Source: Prevotella sp. (GTDB lineage: Bacteria; Bacteroidota; Bacteroidia; Bacteroidales; Bacteroidaceae). From it: a stretch of DNA of 64,000 nucleotides. The notes under the pieces are model-generated. The model saw nothing but the letters and a program-made list of their open reading frames with translations, did not search any database and was not told where the DNA came from. The stretch lies in contig JAFZAH010000034.1 of NCBI GenBank assembly GCA_017548275.1, forward strand, positions 1 to 64,000. The letters are read 5' to 3'. Positions 32,239 to 40,903 of this stretch are shown one piece after another (position 1 is the first letter of the stretch; every line of letters begins with the position of its first letter). A program made the position numbers and the translations under genes.

Positions 32239-33012
32239 ATGATATTTTATCTGTCGTGCACAGGCAACACGAAGTGGGCTGCCGAACGTATCAGCGAGGT
32301 GACAGGCGAGCGTCTGTTGTTCATCCCCGACGAGATGAATCACATGGAGCCCTATCAATTAGCTGACGGTGAACGCATTGGCTTTTGCTTTCCCGTTCAT
32401 GGTTGGCGTCCGCCAAAGAATGTGCGCGAGTTCATCTCGGGTCTGCGCTTGACGAATGCTGACGGGCATTATGTTTGGGCACTTTGCACAGCAGGTGACA
32501 CAGTTGGCGAGGCGATGGACATCTTTTGCCAAGACATGCAAGCAGTTGGACTGACAGTGTCGAGCACTTACTCGCTGTTGATGCCCGAGAGTTATGTGGG
32601 CCTGCCATTCATGGATGTGGACAAAGCCACTAACGCAGCCAAGAAGATAAAGACCGCCGACGAGCAACTGGCTGAGTATGCTGAGCAGGTGCTTACCAGA
32701 AAGAGCGACGAGCATCATATTGTCCGAGGAAGGTGGCCGCGAATCAACAGTCGTGTGATAGGTGCATATTTTGTGAAGAGGTTGGTGACCGACACGCCGT
32801 TCCATGTGGTTGAGGACCGTTGTATCAGTTGTGGCAGATGTGTGGATGCCTGTCCTGTTGGAAATATGTCTCAAGACGAAAATGGCCGTCCACAGTGGCA
32901 GCATACAGGCAGGTGTCTGTCGTGCTTTGCATGTTACCACCACTGTCCCCTTCATGCCATTGAGTATGGCGGAAGGACCAAGAAAAAAGGGCAGTATTAT
33001 TTCAAGGGGTAA
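32239..33012 (+). CDS. EFR1-family flavodoxin-ferredoxin fusion
   Basis: A 257-residue cytosolic electron carrier. Residues 1-150 are flavodoxin-like with FMN-phosphate loop SCTGNTKWAA (6-15). The C-terminal part has two 4Fe-4S clusters: CISCGRCVDACP and CLSCFACYHHCP. This is the EFR1 (ferrodoxin) family. It would shuttle low-potential electrons in anaerobic metabolism; its partner enzyme is unknown. The first residues are needed for FMN binding, which fixes the start at 32239 and makes the transcript apparently leaderless. Confidence 0.92.
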   Translation: MIFYLSCTGNTKWAAERISEVTGERLLFIPDEMNHMEPYQLADGERIGFCFPVHGWRPPKNVREFISGLRLTNADGHYVWALCTAGDTVGEAMDIFCQDMQAVGLTVSSTYSLLMPESYVGLPFMDVDKATNAAKKIKTADEQLAEYAEQVLTRKSDEHHIVRGRWPRINSRVIGAYFVKRLVTDTPFHVVEDRCISCGRCVDACPVGNMSQDENGRPQWQHTGRCLSCFACYHHCPLHAIEYGGRTKKKGQYYFKG

Positions 33013-33044
33013 TATCCTCCCGAACTCTCTAGGGAATGGGATAT
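33012..33044 (+). terminator. hairpin just after EFR1 stop
   Basis: ATATCC (33012-33017) pairs with GGATAT (33039-33044), with an inner TCCC/GGGA (33018-33021 with 33032-33035). There is no T-run, so termination is uncertain. One of several C-rich/G-rich hairpins found just behind plus-strand stops. Confidence 0.4.
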
Positions 33045-33093
33045 TAATGTGGATAAAGGCATAACAAGAAGAGATTATAACAGATAACGAGAT

Positions 33094-34983
33094 ATGAATA
33101 TGAAGAAGATTATACTTTTATTTTTAGCATCGGTACTTGTAAGTGTCAGCATGTCAGGTGCCCCTGTTTATCCGTTTCCTGTGACAGTGACGCAGAGCGA
33201 CGGCACACAATTGACCATCAAGGGTTTTGGTGATGAGAATTTTCACTATCAAACCACTCTTGACGGGGTTCTGCTTGTGGAAGAAAACTTGAATTATTAC
33301 ATTGGCGAAGTGGATGCATTAACAGGCGAATTGCGCTCCACCGGCCAATTGGCGCATGAACCGTCACTGCGTACGGTAGCGGAGAAAAGGCTGATAGAAG
33401 CTCAAGACCGTGAGGTATTTTTCGACAAGGCAGAACAGTCATTGCGCCAGAAAGCCCCTCGTCACGAACCAGTTTCACAGTCAGGAACATTGTTCCCCCA
33501 TACCGGCAGTCCGAAAGCCGTGGTGATTCTGGTGGAGTTCACCGACTCGGTGTTCTCATTACCCAACCCCCGCGCGTCGTTTGACCAATATCTGAATAGT
33601 CTGAAACAACCTGTTGATTACGGAGGCGGTGAGACGAGAAACGTTTCGAGCGTGAAGCATTATTTCAAGACAGTGAGTGACGGGAAATTCACCCCACAGT
33701 TTGATGTTTATGGCCCGGTGCAGTTACCTAATGAATTAAAACACTACGGAGGCAAGAATGACACAGGAAAAGACGAAAATATCAATGCTCTGGTTAATGA
33801 CGCTTGCCTGCTGATGGATGACAGTCTGGATTTCTCACAATACGACTCAAACAACGACGGGAAAATCGATTTGGTATATATCATCTATGCCGGATATGCG
33901 CAGAGCATCACTGGCAACAGCAACCAGTGTATCTGGCCCAAAAGCGGCACAACGAGCAGCACCCAGAAATATGACGGCAAGGAAGTGAGCCGCTATGGTG
34001 TGAACAATGAGTTGAACGGTTTCCCCGGAGCCTTTGGTTTCACCGATGACACAAAGACCGCATATATCAAGAACATCAATGGTATTGGTCTGTTTTGTCA
34101 TGAGTTCTCACACTGTATGGGTCTTCCCGACCTTTACCCCACCACCAAACCCTCTCAAGACCCCAACCATGAGTTATACAACAACCAAAGCATGGAATAT
34201 TGGAGCGTGATGGATTTGGGTGAATATCTGGGTAATGGTTACAGTCCTTCGGAATACACCGCTTGGGAACGTGAGTGTTTCGGATGGACCGAGATAGAAG
34301 AGTTAGACCCAAGTCAAGAACTGGATTTCAAGACATTGGGCTCAGGCGGAAAAGCCTATCGGATCACCAATGAATATGATGCGACCGGTCATGAATATTA
34401 TATATTGGAGAATATCCAGCAGGAGAGTTTCAATTACAACATGAAAGGTCACGGGTTGGTGGTGACCCACGTAAATTATGACCCGCAAGCCTTCTCTCTT
34501 AGCGGTTCTAACAGCAATACCGTGAACAACAACTGGGGACAGCCGCGCATGACGGTCATCCCCGCCGACGGATTACTGTTCAGCAATAAATATGTGGATA
34601 GGATCCAATATACTAATGCCTATTTCTATGAAGAATTGTCGGGCGACCCATTCCCGGGCAGCGATGGCGTAACAGAAGTGAATGAAGACAGCAACCTGCC
34701 GAATCTGGCACTGTGGACTTCTGCCCCCGCTTCTGCCACCATGCATGCGCCCTCAGCAACGGGCAACGCTTTAGAACGGCTTTGCTATGTGCTGTCGAAC
34801 ATCAGCGAGGACGAGAATGGCCTCATCAAACTGAGAGGGAAAACAACCGGTATTAGCGACATCAAGACTTCTGAAGCCGCTGACGGTAAAATATACACAA
34901 TTGACGGCCGATACGTAGGCCGCGACATTGACCGTCTGAGCAAAGGCATATATGTGAAAGACGGAAAGAAAGTGACAAAGTAG
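33094..34983 (+). CDS. secreted M6 family metallopeptidase
   Basis: A 629-residue secreted zinc protease (immune-inhibitor-A/M6 type). Signal peptide in residues 1-23 (start could also be the ATG at 33100). An N-terminal propeptide-like domain spans ~24-140, then the catalytic domain with HEFSHCMGLPD (zinc ligands His336, His340, catalytic Glu337, third ligand Asp346) and a downstream met-turn-like MEYWSVMD. Residues ~420-590 are a beta-rich region. The end (IYTIDGRYVG ... GIYVKDGKKVTK) is the short secretion-type tail shared with the GH5 and esterase proteins. Likely extracellular protein degradation. Confidence 0.88.
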   Translation: MNMKKIILLFLASVLVSVSMSGAPVYPFPVTVTQSDGTQLTIKGFGDENFHYQTTLDGVLLVEENLNYYIGEVDALTGELRSTGQLAHEPSLRTVAEKRLIEAQDREVFFDKAEQSLRQKAPRHEPVSQSGTLFPHTGSPKAVVILVEFTDSVFSLPNPRASFDQYLNSLKQPVDYGGGETRNVSSVKHYFKTVSDGKFTPQFDVYGPVQLPNELKHYGGKNDTGKDENINALVNDACLLMDDSLDFSQYDSNNDGKIDLVYIIYAGYAQSITGNSNQCIWPKSGTTSSTQKYDGKEVSRYGVNNELNGFPGAFGFTDDTKTAYIKNINGIGLFCHEFSHCMGLPDLYPTTKPSQDPNHELYNNQSMEYWSVMDLGEYLGNGYSPSEYTAWERECFGWTEIEELDPSQELDFKTLGSGGKAYRITNEYDATGHEYYILENIQQESFNYNMKGHGLVVTHVNYDPQAFSLSGSNSNTVNNNWGQPRMTVIPADGLLFSNKYVDRIQYTNAYFYEELSGDPFPGSDGVTEVNEDSNLPNLALWTSAPASATMHAPSATGNALERLCYVLSNISEDENGLIKLRGKTTGISDIKTSEAADGKIYTIDGRYVGRDIDRLSKGIYVKDGKKVTK

Positions 34984-35004
34984 TCTCTTTTTAACAATTA
35001 TATC

Positions 35005-35043
35005 AGAACCGCGCCACTCAAGACACTTGGGTGGCGCGGTTCT
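35005..35043. terminator. strong bidirectional terminator
   Basis: A 13-bp perfect stem (35005-35017 with 35031-35043) extended by an inner CAAG/CTTG, between convergent M6 peptidase and yggS. Followed by TAATGTA on one side and preceded by AATTATAT on the other. Confidence 0.85.
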
Positions 35044-35060
35044 TAATGTACTCTTTTACC

Positions 35061-35732
35061 TTATTGATAGACTCTCTCACCAAAGATGGCAGTGCCGATG
35101 CGTACCATGGTGGAATGATGCTGTATGGCTAATGGATAGTCATGGCTCATGCCCCAACTGCGCTGCGAGAAAGCAGGGTCGTCGGCAAAGAAATCACGCT
35201 TCACCTCATCAAAGAAATCGGATGCCAATTGGAACTCAGCATTGATTTGCGCCTCATCATCGACGTATGACGCCATCATCATCAATCCCACAATATGGAC
35301 ATGCGTCATCTGCCTCCATTCTCCATCTGCCAAGAACTGCCTGCATTGCTCTAAAGACCATCCATATTTGGTCTCCTCCTCCGCAATGTGCAGTTCGAGC
35401 AGCACGGGAATGACCCTGTCGCAATTCGCGGCCTGTTTCTCAATCTCCTTTAACAATTTGAACGAATCTACGGCATGTATCATGCTGACGAAGGGAGCGA
35501 TATACTTAACCTTATTGGTCTGGAGGTGTCCGATGAAGTGCCACTGAATATCTTTTGGCAGCGCTTCGTATTTGCGGGTCATCTCCTGCACATGATTCTC
35601 GCCGAATACACGTTGCCCCGCCTCGTAAGCAGCCATCAATTTCTCTTCAGAATGAAATTTGCTGACCGCCACGAGCGTCACACCTTCGGGGAGGGAAGCG
35701 AGCACCTCTTTCAATGCGGATTGGATGTTCAT
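35061..35732 (-). CDS. yggS: YggS-family PLP-binding homeostasis protein
   Basis: A 223-residue PLP carrier with an alanine-racemase-like TIM barrel; PLP lysine is Lys25 in LVAVSKFHSEE. Also HFIGHLQTNKVKYIAP, IHAVDSFKLLKEI, SWGMSHDYPLAI, VRIGTAIFG. It controls free pyridoxal phosphate and, indirectly, amino-acid and keto-acid pools. It follows the DUF4494 gene by 83 nt, probably in the same transcript. Confidence 0.95.
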   Translation of the reverse strand: MNIQSALKEVLASLPEGVTLVAVSKFHSEEKLMAAYEAGQRVFGENHVQEMTRKYEALPKDIQWHFIGHLQTNKVKYIAPFVSMIHAVDSFKLLKEIEKQAANCDRVIPVLLELHIAEEETKYGWSLEQCRQFLADGEWRQMTHVHIVGLMMMASYVDDEAQINAEFQLASDFFDEVKRDFFADDPAFSQRSWGMSHDYPLAIQHHSTMVRIGTAIFGERVYQ

Positions 35733-35815
35733 TGTACTGGAAATTTTGAAGTAAAGCGCAACAACTATTGGATTATAATAGGGTTTAGAAGGGTATCGTT
35801 TGAGTGAATTTCAGA

Positions 35816-36301
35816 TTATTCCTCAACTTCTGCTTTTTCCCCTTTCTTTTCCTTAAATGACTGGTGTTCAAACACATCCATGATTTGCGTCTCTTGGATG
35901 CTGGCAATGACGTAGTTATACATCGTTGTCCCCATCACCTCACCAATATATTTCACGGCTTGGGGAAGTGAACCAGCCTGAACGAGGAAATAATTGTTGG
36001 TTCGTTTCTCCTTCTCCGTTTTCTCATCGATGGTGATGAATTGAAGTTTTGCCTTATACCAACGGTCATCACTGTCGGCATCGGAGAAAAAGACCTCTTG
36101 ATATGAAGCCATCTTGATGTCGGTGACCTCGAAATCACCGCTGATATAAACTTTCATCTCTTCGATGATGGTGGCTTCCGCCTCAGTGAAACTCAACGCA
36201 TCGACCGTATATTGTTCAGTGAGTTTTTTCTGCAATCCGTCGTCCATTGTTTTCTCGTAACGGACCTTTGTTTCAAACCATTTTGCTGTTCTTGATCTCA
36301 T
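35816..36301 (-). CDS. DUF4494 family protein
   Basis: A 161-residue soluble protein typical of Bacteroidota, where I recall it being found next to yggS as here. The N-terminal RTAKWFETKVRYEKT and central DALSFTEAEATIIEEM, followed by SDDRWYKAKLQFITIDEKTEKEKRTNNYFLVQA, match my memory of DUF4494. C-terminal residues 145-161 are Lys/Glu-rich. No signal peptide. Function unknown. Confidence 0.8.
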   Translation of the reverse strand: MRSRTAKWFETKVRYEKTMDDGLQKKLTEQYTVDALSFTEAEATIIEEMKVYISGDFEVTDIKMASYQEVFFSDADSDDRWYKAKLQFITIDEKTEKEKRTNNYFLVQAGSLPQAVKYIGEVMGTTMYNYVIASIQETQIMDVFEHQSFKEKKGEKAEVEE

Positions 36302-36331
36302 ATTATCGTATATTTGTTAAAATTCGGAGGG

Positions 36332-36339
36332 CAAAAGTA
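36332..36339 (-). promoter_or_regulatory. -7 promoter box (TACTTTTG) for DUF4494-yggS
   Basis: Minus-strand TACTTTTG followed by CC, 30 nt before the start at 36301. Confidence 0.6.
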
Positions 36340-36391
36340 CGAAATAATCATGAAAAACGGAGCATTATCGGCATAAAATAAAAAAAATTAT

Positions 36392-36399
36392 TACCTTTG
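36392..36399 (+). promoter_or_regulatory. -7 promoter box (TACCTTTG) for aminotransferase
   Basis: TACCTTTG followed by CA, 51 nt before the preferred ATG at 36451. A GTG at 36415 is in frame but yields a basic, non-conserved 12-residue extension. Confidence 0.6.
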
Positions 36400-36450
36400 C
36401 ATGGTTAAAGAGAGGTGAAAAGAAAAAGGAATATCATTTATAAATATTTT

Positions 36451-37653
36451 ATGCCAGATATATCAGTCAGAGGAATGGAGATGCCCGAATCTCCTATCCG
36501 TAAATTGGCACCCTTAGCAGTTGCGGCGAAGAAGCGCGGCATCAAGGTCTATCACTTAAATATCGGCCAGCCCGACCTCCCCACCCCGTCAGTGGGTTTG
36601 GAGGCGTTGAAGCATATCGACCGCGAGATTTTGGAGTATTCGCCCTCCCAAGGATATCAAAGTTACCGCGAGAAATTGGTGGGTTATTATGAGAAATACG
36701 ACATTCATGTGAGTGCCGACGATATCATCATCACATCTGGCGGTAGCGAGGCTGTACTTTTTGCCTTTCTCTCGTGTCTGAATCCGGGCGATGAGATTAT
36801 CGTGCCCGAACCAGCCTACGCCAACTACATGGCATTCGCGATCTCGGCAGGCGCCAAAATCCGCACGATAGCCACCACTATCGAGGAAGGCTTCTCACTG
36901 CCTAAAGTGGAGAAGTTTGAGGAGTTAATCAATGACCGCACCCGCGCCATCATGATTTGCAACCCCAACAATCCTACCGGTTATCTCTACACCCGTCGCG
37001 AGATGAAGCAGATACGTGACCTGGTGAAGAAATACGACCTCTATCTGTTTTCTGACGAGGTATATCGTGAATACATCTATACAGGTTCGCCCTATATCAG
37101 CGCGTGCCACTTGGAGGGTATCGAGCAGAATGTCATCCTCATCGACTCCGTGTCGAAACGCTATTCGGAATGTGGCATCCGTATCGGGGCGTTAATCACA
37201 AAGAACAAAGCCGTTCGTGCGGCTGTGATGAAATTCTGTCAGGCCCGCCTCTCCCCCCCCCTGATTGGTCAAATTGTGGCAGAGGCGTCACTCGATGCAC
37301 CTGAAGAATACTACCGCGACGTTTATGACGAATATGTGGAACGCAGGAAATGCCTGATTGATGGACTGAACCGCATCCCGGGCGTGTATTCGCCGATACC
37401 CATGGGCGCATTCTACACAGTGGCGAAACTGCCGGTAGATGACGCGGAAAAATTCTGCCGTTGGTGTCTGGAAGAGTTCAACTATGAGGGAGAAACAGTG
37501 ATGATGGCTCCCGCCTCGGGATTTTACACCACCCCGGGTGCCGGCATCGACCAGGTCCGTATCGCATACGTGCTGAAGAAAGAGGATTTGGTCAAAGCAC
37601 TTGTCGTTTTGCGCAAAGCATTGGAGGCATACCCGGGAACTGTTCACAATTGA
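36451..37653 (+). CDS. PLP-dependent class I aminotransferase
   Basis: A 400-residue fold-type I aminotransferase from the ATG at 36451. Substrate and PLP blocks: YHLNIGQPDLPTP, YSPSQGYQSYREKL, ITSGGSEAVLFAF, NPNNPTG, FSDEVYREYIY, and PLP lysine Lys236 in DSVSKRYSECGIRIG. Probably an aspartate or broad-specificity transaminase; the precise substrate cannot be inferred. The last codons (VHN-stop) are encoded at the start of a heptameric repeat tract. Confidence 0.92.
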   Translation: MPDISVRGMEMPESPIRKLAPLAVAAKKRGIKVYHLNIGQPDLPTPSVGLEALKHIDREILEYSPSQGYQSYREKLVGYYEKYDIHVSADDIIITSGGSEAVLFAFLSCLNPGDEIIVPEPAYANYMAFAISAGAKIRTIATTIEEGFSLPKVEKFEELINDRTRAIMICNPNNPTGYLYTRREMKQIRDLVKKYDLYLFSDEVYREYIYTGSPYISACHLEGIEQNVILIDSVSKRYSECGIRIGALITKNKAVRAAVMKFCQARLSPPLIGQIVAEASLDAPEEYYRDVYDEYVERRKCLIDGLNRIPGVYSPIPMGAFYTVAKLPVDDAEKFCRWCLEEFNYEGETVMMAPASGFYTTPGAGIDQVRIAYVLKKEDLVKALVVLRKALEAYPGTVHN

Positions 37654-37747
37654 CAATTCACAATTCACAATTATTCAATTCACAATTGACAATTTCTCTT
37701 TATTGTGCGCAGTGTTATAATTCAACATTCGACATTCATCATTCGTC
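37645..37747. repeat. two heptameric repeat tracts behind the aminotransferase
   Basis: First tract 37645-37694: CACAATT, GACAATT, CACAATT, CACAATT, an 8-nt variant, CACAATT, GACAATT; the aminotransferase TGA stop is in it. Second tract 37720-37747: ATTCAAC, ATTCGAC, ATTCATC, ATTCGTC. Rotated or complemented, the units are TTGACAA and TTGAATG. Confidence 0.9.
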
Positions 37748-37758
37748 ACAACTAATAC

Positions 37759-39006
37759 TTGAACTTTCCATTATTCATAGCACGACGCATCCATGCCGAT
37801 GAGGGCGACGGCAAAAAAGTGAGCCGTCCCGCCATCAGAATAGCCACCATCGGGGTGGCTATCGGATTGGCCGTGATGATTATCTCCGTGTGTGTGGTGT
37901 TGGGGTTCAAGCACACCATCCGTGATAAAGCCGTGGGATTCGGCTGCCACATCGTGGTAAGCGAGTTCCAATCATTACAAGAGAATGTCTCGAACCCTGT
38001 CTGCATGACTGACAGCATGATGGAGATGATGCGGAGAATTGAAGGTGTGAACCATGTGCAGCGCTTCGCACTCAAGCAAGGCATTCTGAAGACCGACAGC
38101 GACTTTCTTGGTGTTTCATTGAAAGGTGTGGGACCAGAATTTGACCCGACGTTTCTTAAGAGCAATCTGGTAGAGGGAGAATTGCCGACGTTCAGTGACT
38201 CTACGAGCAGCAACCGTCTTGTCATTTCACGTCTTATTGCGAATAAACTTCGTCTGAAAACGGACGATAAGGTCTTTGCCTATTTTATGGGCGACGACGA
38301 TGTTCGCACCCGCCGGTACACCATCGCCGGCATTTACGAGACCAACCTGAAACACTTCGACGAAACTTTTTGTTTCACTGACTTATATAGCACTGTTAAA
38401 TTGAACGGCTGGCAAGCAGACCAAGTGAGCGGTGCCGAAGTGACATTGACAGATTACAACCAGATGGATGTGGTGGCAAGAGAGTTTATCCGCCGTGTGA
38501 ACCGTACAACCGACCAATATGGCGCCACATACAGCAGCATCACCATCCGCGAGCAATATCCACAGATTTTCTCATGGCTCGATTTATTGGATATGAACGT
38601 TTGGATTATTTTAGCGCTGATGGTTGCCGTAGCAGGATTCACGATGATTTCGGGTTTACTTATCATCATTTTGGAGCGTACCAATATGATTGGTGTGATG
38701 AAAGCATTGGGTGCGAAAAACCGTACCATCCGCCATACATTCCTTTGGTTTTCTGCGTTTATCATCGGCCGCGGCATGTTGATAGGCAATATTATCGGCA
38801 TCGGCCTGTGTGTATTGCAGAAATACACGGGTTTGGTACACCTTGACCCTGCAACCTATTATGTGAGCACGGTGCCGGTGGAATTGAACATCCCCCTGAT
38901 AATATTGTTGAATATCGTCACATTGTTGGTCAATGTACTGGTATTGATTGCACCGAGTTACCTCATTTCACATATCCATCCTGCCAAGTCGATGCGGTAT
39001 GAATAA
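37759..39006 (+). CDS. FtsX/MacB-type permease, LolC/LolE-like
   Basis: A 415-residue inner-membrane protein with a TTG start at 37759. MNFPLFIARRI is the usual N-terminus for this family and no earlier or usable ATG exists. One membrane segment near 25-50, a periplasmic MacB-type domain ~50-270, then three segments (~275-300, ~320-350, ~370-400) of the FtsX domain. It resembles LolC/E, which extract lipoproteins for delivery to LolA. No ATPase (LolD) is adjacent, so it must work with a distant ATPase if functional as LolCDE. A LolA-like gene lies elsewhere in the window (60628). Confidence 0.85.
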   Translation: MNFPLFIARRIHADEGDGKKVSRPAIRIATIGVAIGLAVMIISVCVVLGFKHTIRDKAVGFGCHIVVSEFQSLQENVSNPVCMTDSMMEMMRRIEGVNHVQRFALKQGILKTDSDFLGVSLKGVGPEFDPTFLKSNLVEGELPTFSDSTSSNRLVISRLIANKLRLKTDDKVFAYFMGDDDVRTRRYTIAGIYETNLKHFDETFCFTDLYSTVKLNGWQADQVSGAEVTLTDYNQMDVVAREFIRRVNRTTDQYGATYSSITIREQYPQIFSWLDLLDMNVWIILALMVAVAGFTMISGLLIIILERTNMIGVMKALGAKNRTIRHTFLWFSAFIIGRGMLIGNIIGIGLCVLQKYTGLVHLDPATYYVSTVPVELNIPLIILLNIVTLLVNVLVLIAPSYLISHIHPAKSMRYE

Positions 39007-39160
39007 AAATTGGATTGCCAATTGACATCAATTGAAGACGGAAGTCAATATAGATTTATAGGCATAAATGATGTTTTTGATAGCGCATTTATGTATATAT
39101 TTTGACAAATATGGAGTAAAATTAAAAAAAAACATTTTTTTTCAATTAAAACAATAAAAA

Positions 39161-39187
39161 TTGCACAAAACATTTTGGAATGTGCAA
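39161..39187. promoter_or_regulatory. operator-like inverted repeat, copy 1 (TTGCACA-N13-TGTGCAA)
   Basis: TTGCACA at 39161-39167 and TGTGCAA at 39181-39187. The -33 TTTG (39174-39177) of the acyl-CoA-ligase promoter lies in its centre, so a bound protein would block RNA polymerase. Confidence 0.65.
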
Positions 39188-39204
39188 ATTACTTATTACC
39201 TTTG
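39174..39204 (+). promoter_or_regulatory. complete promoter (TTTG-N19-TACCTTTG) for acyl-CoA ligases
   Basis: -33 TTTG at 39174-39177, 19-nt spacer, -7 TACCTTTG at 39197-39204: a near-perfect Bacteroidota promoter. Start codon at 39228. Confidence 0.8.
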
Positions 39205-39228
39205 CACAAAATTTGAATTTCTGTGCAA
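39202..39228. promoter_or_regulatory. operator-like inverted repeat, copy 2 (TTGCACA-N13-TGTGCAA)
   Basis: TTGCACA at 39202-39208 and TGTGCAA at 39222-39228, with the same 13-nt spacing as copy 1, 41 bp away. It overlaps the end of the -7 box, the transcription start and the first base of the ATG. Confidence 0.65.
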
Positions 39229-40892
39229 TGAAAACCATACCGAGCTTTAATGCTTGTGTCGAAAAGAGTATCAAAGAGAATTGGAATCTCGACGCCTTGA
39301 CCGATTATCAGGGAATCACCCTCCAATTCAAAGATGTGGCTCGCAAGATAGAAAAACTACATATCCTATTTGAACAGACAGGTATGCGCCGTGGCGACAA
39401 GATAGCCATATGCGGACGCAACAGTTCGAATTGGGCAGTGGTATTTCTCGCCACCTTGTCATATGGTGCCGTCGCCGTACCTATTCAGCATGAATTCAAT
39501 GCCGAACAGATACACAACATCGTCAACCACAGTGAATCACGTCTGTTGTTTGTGGGAGACTATGTGGTGAAGCAGATTGATGCATCAGCCATGCCAGCTT
39601 TGGACGGCATACTCAACATCCCGGATTTTTCGTTGGTAATATCCCGCAAGGAAGAACTCACTTTTGCGCGCGAGCATCTGAACGAATTATTCGGCAAGAA
39701 ATATCCGAAGATCTTCCTCCTTGAAGATATACATTATCATAATGATGACGCTGACGATTTGGCACTCATCAATTATACGAGCGGTACGACCGGTTTCTCC
39801 AAAGGTGTGATGGTTCCCTACCGTGCATTGTGGAGCAACGAAGAATACTGTGAAAGCATATTGGGTCCCAAGATGCCACGCGGCTGCAACACCCTTTGCA
39901 TTTTGCCGATGGCACACATGTATGGCATGTCGATGGAATTTATCTACAGTTTCTGTCATGGCTGCCATATTTTCTTCCTGACGCGCCTTCCGTCTCCTGC
40001 CATCATTGCACAGGCTTTCGCTGACGTGAAACCCACCATAGTCATTTCTGTGCCGCTTGTGATTGAAAAAATCATCCGCAAGCGCGTCTTCCCCATCATA
40101 CAAAGCAACCGTATGCGCATCTTGCTGAACATGCCTTTTGTGAGTAAGAAAGTAAAACAGACCATTTGCGCCCAAGTGCTTCAAGTATTTGGTGGCAATG
40201 CGTTTGAGGTGATTGTGGGCGGTGCGGCTTTGAACCAAGAGGTGGAAGCGTTCCTCAAGAGCATCGATTTCCCCGTGACGGTGGGTTACGGCACAACCGA
40301 GTGTGCTCCGCTTATTTCCTACAGCCCCCATGAACAATTCGTGCCAGGAAGTTGCGGGACACCTGTTGACCGCATGGAAGTGAAGATATTGAGCAATGAC
40401 CCCGAGAACATTCCCGGCGAAATAGTGACACGTGGCACAAACGTGATGTTAGGTTACTACAAGAACGAGGAAGCGACACGCGAGGCGATAGACGATGACG
40501 GATGGTACCACACTGGTGATTTAGGAACAATGAGCGCAGACGGTCATATATTCATCCGCGGACGCTTAAAGAACATGCTGTTAGGTTCTAACGGTCAAAA
40601 TATCTATCCTGAAGAGATTGAGGACAAGTTGAATTCTTTGGCACTGGTGACAGAGTGTTTGGTGGTACAACACGGCGAGAAACTGGTCGGTCTGGTTTAT
40701 CCTGACTATGACGAGGCGCACTCAATGGGATTCACAAATGATGACATTTCAAAAGTCATGGAACAAAACCGCCAGCAATTGAACTCCATGCTTCCGGGAT
40801 ACTGCAAAATCTCATCAATCCAAATCCTTCATGAAGAGTTTGAGAAGACCCCGAAAAAGAGCATCAAACGATATCTGTATCAAAACATATAA
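39228..40892 (+). CDS. AMP-binding long-chain acyl-CoA ligase (first of tandem pair)
   Basis: A 554-residue ANL-superfamily enzyme from the ATG at 39228 (MKTIPSFNACVEKS); the frame upstream lies inside the promoter. Motifs: phosphate loop YTSGTTGFSKG, GYGTTECAPLISY, YHTGDLG, hinge IRGRLKNMLLGSNGQNIYPEEIE and C-terminal lysine in KTPKKSIKRYLY. It activates fatty acids to acyl-CoA via acyl-adenylate, or feeds exogenous acids into lipids. The following gene is a close paralogue (roughly three quarters identical by eye), 11 nt downstream. Predicted to be controlled by the twin inverted repeats at its promoter. Confidence 0.92.
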   Translation: MKTIPSFNACVEKSIKENWNLDALTDYQGITLQFKDVARKIEKLHILFEQTGMRRGDKIAICGRNSSNWAVVFLATLSYGAVAVPIQHEFNAEQIHNIVNHSESRLLFVGDYVVKQIDASAMPALDGILNIPDFSLVISRKEELTFAREHLNELFGKKYPKIFLLEDIHYHNDDADDLALINYTSGTTGFSKGVMVPYRALWSNEEYCESILGPKMPRGCNTLCILPMAHMYGMSMEFIYSFCHGCHIFFLTRLPSPAIIAQAFADVKPTIVISVPLVIEKIIRKRVFPIIQSNRMRILLNMPFVSKKVKQTICAQVLQVFGGNAFEVIVGGAALNQEVEAFLKSIDFPVTVGYGTTECAPLISYSPHEQFVPGSCGTPVDRMEVKILSNDPENIPGEIVTRGTNVMLGYYKNEEATREAIDDDGWYHTGDLGTMSADGHIFIRGRLKNMLLGSNGQNIYPEEIEDKLNSLALVTECLVVQHGEKLVGLVYPDYDEAHSMGFTNDDISKVMEQNRQQLNSMLPGYCKISSIQILHEEFEKTPKKSIKRYLYQNI

Positions 40893-40903
40893 AATACGAG
40901 GCT

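Noticed and set aside
39687-40337. 216-codon open frame antisense to the first acyl-CoA ligase
   Set aside because: Opposite conserved ANL motifs; no independent promoter or domain.
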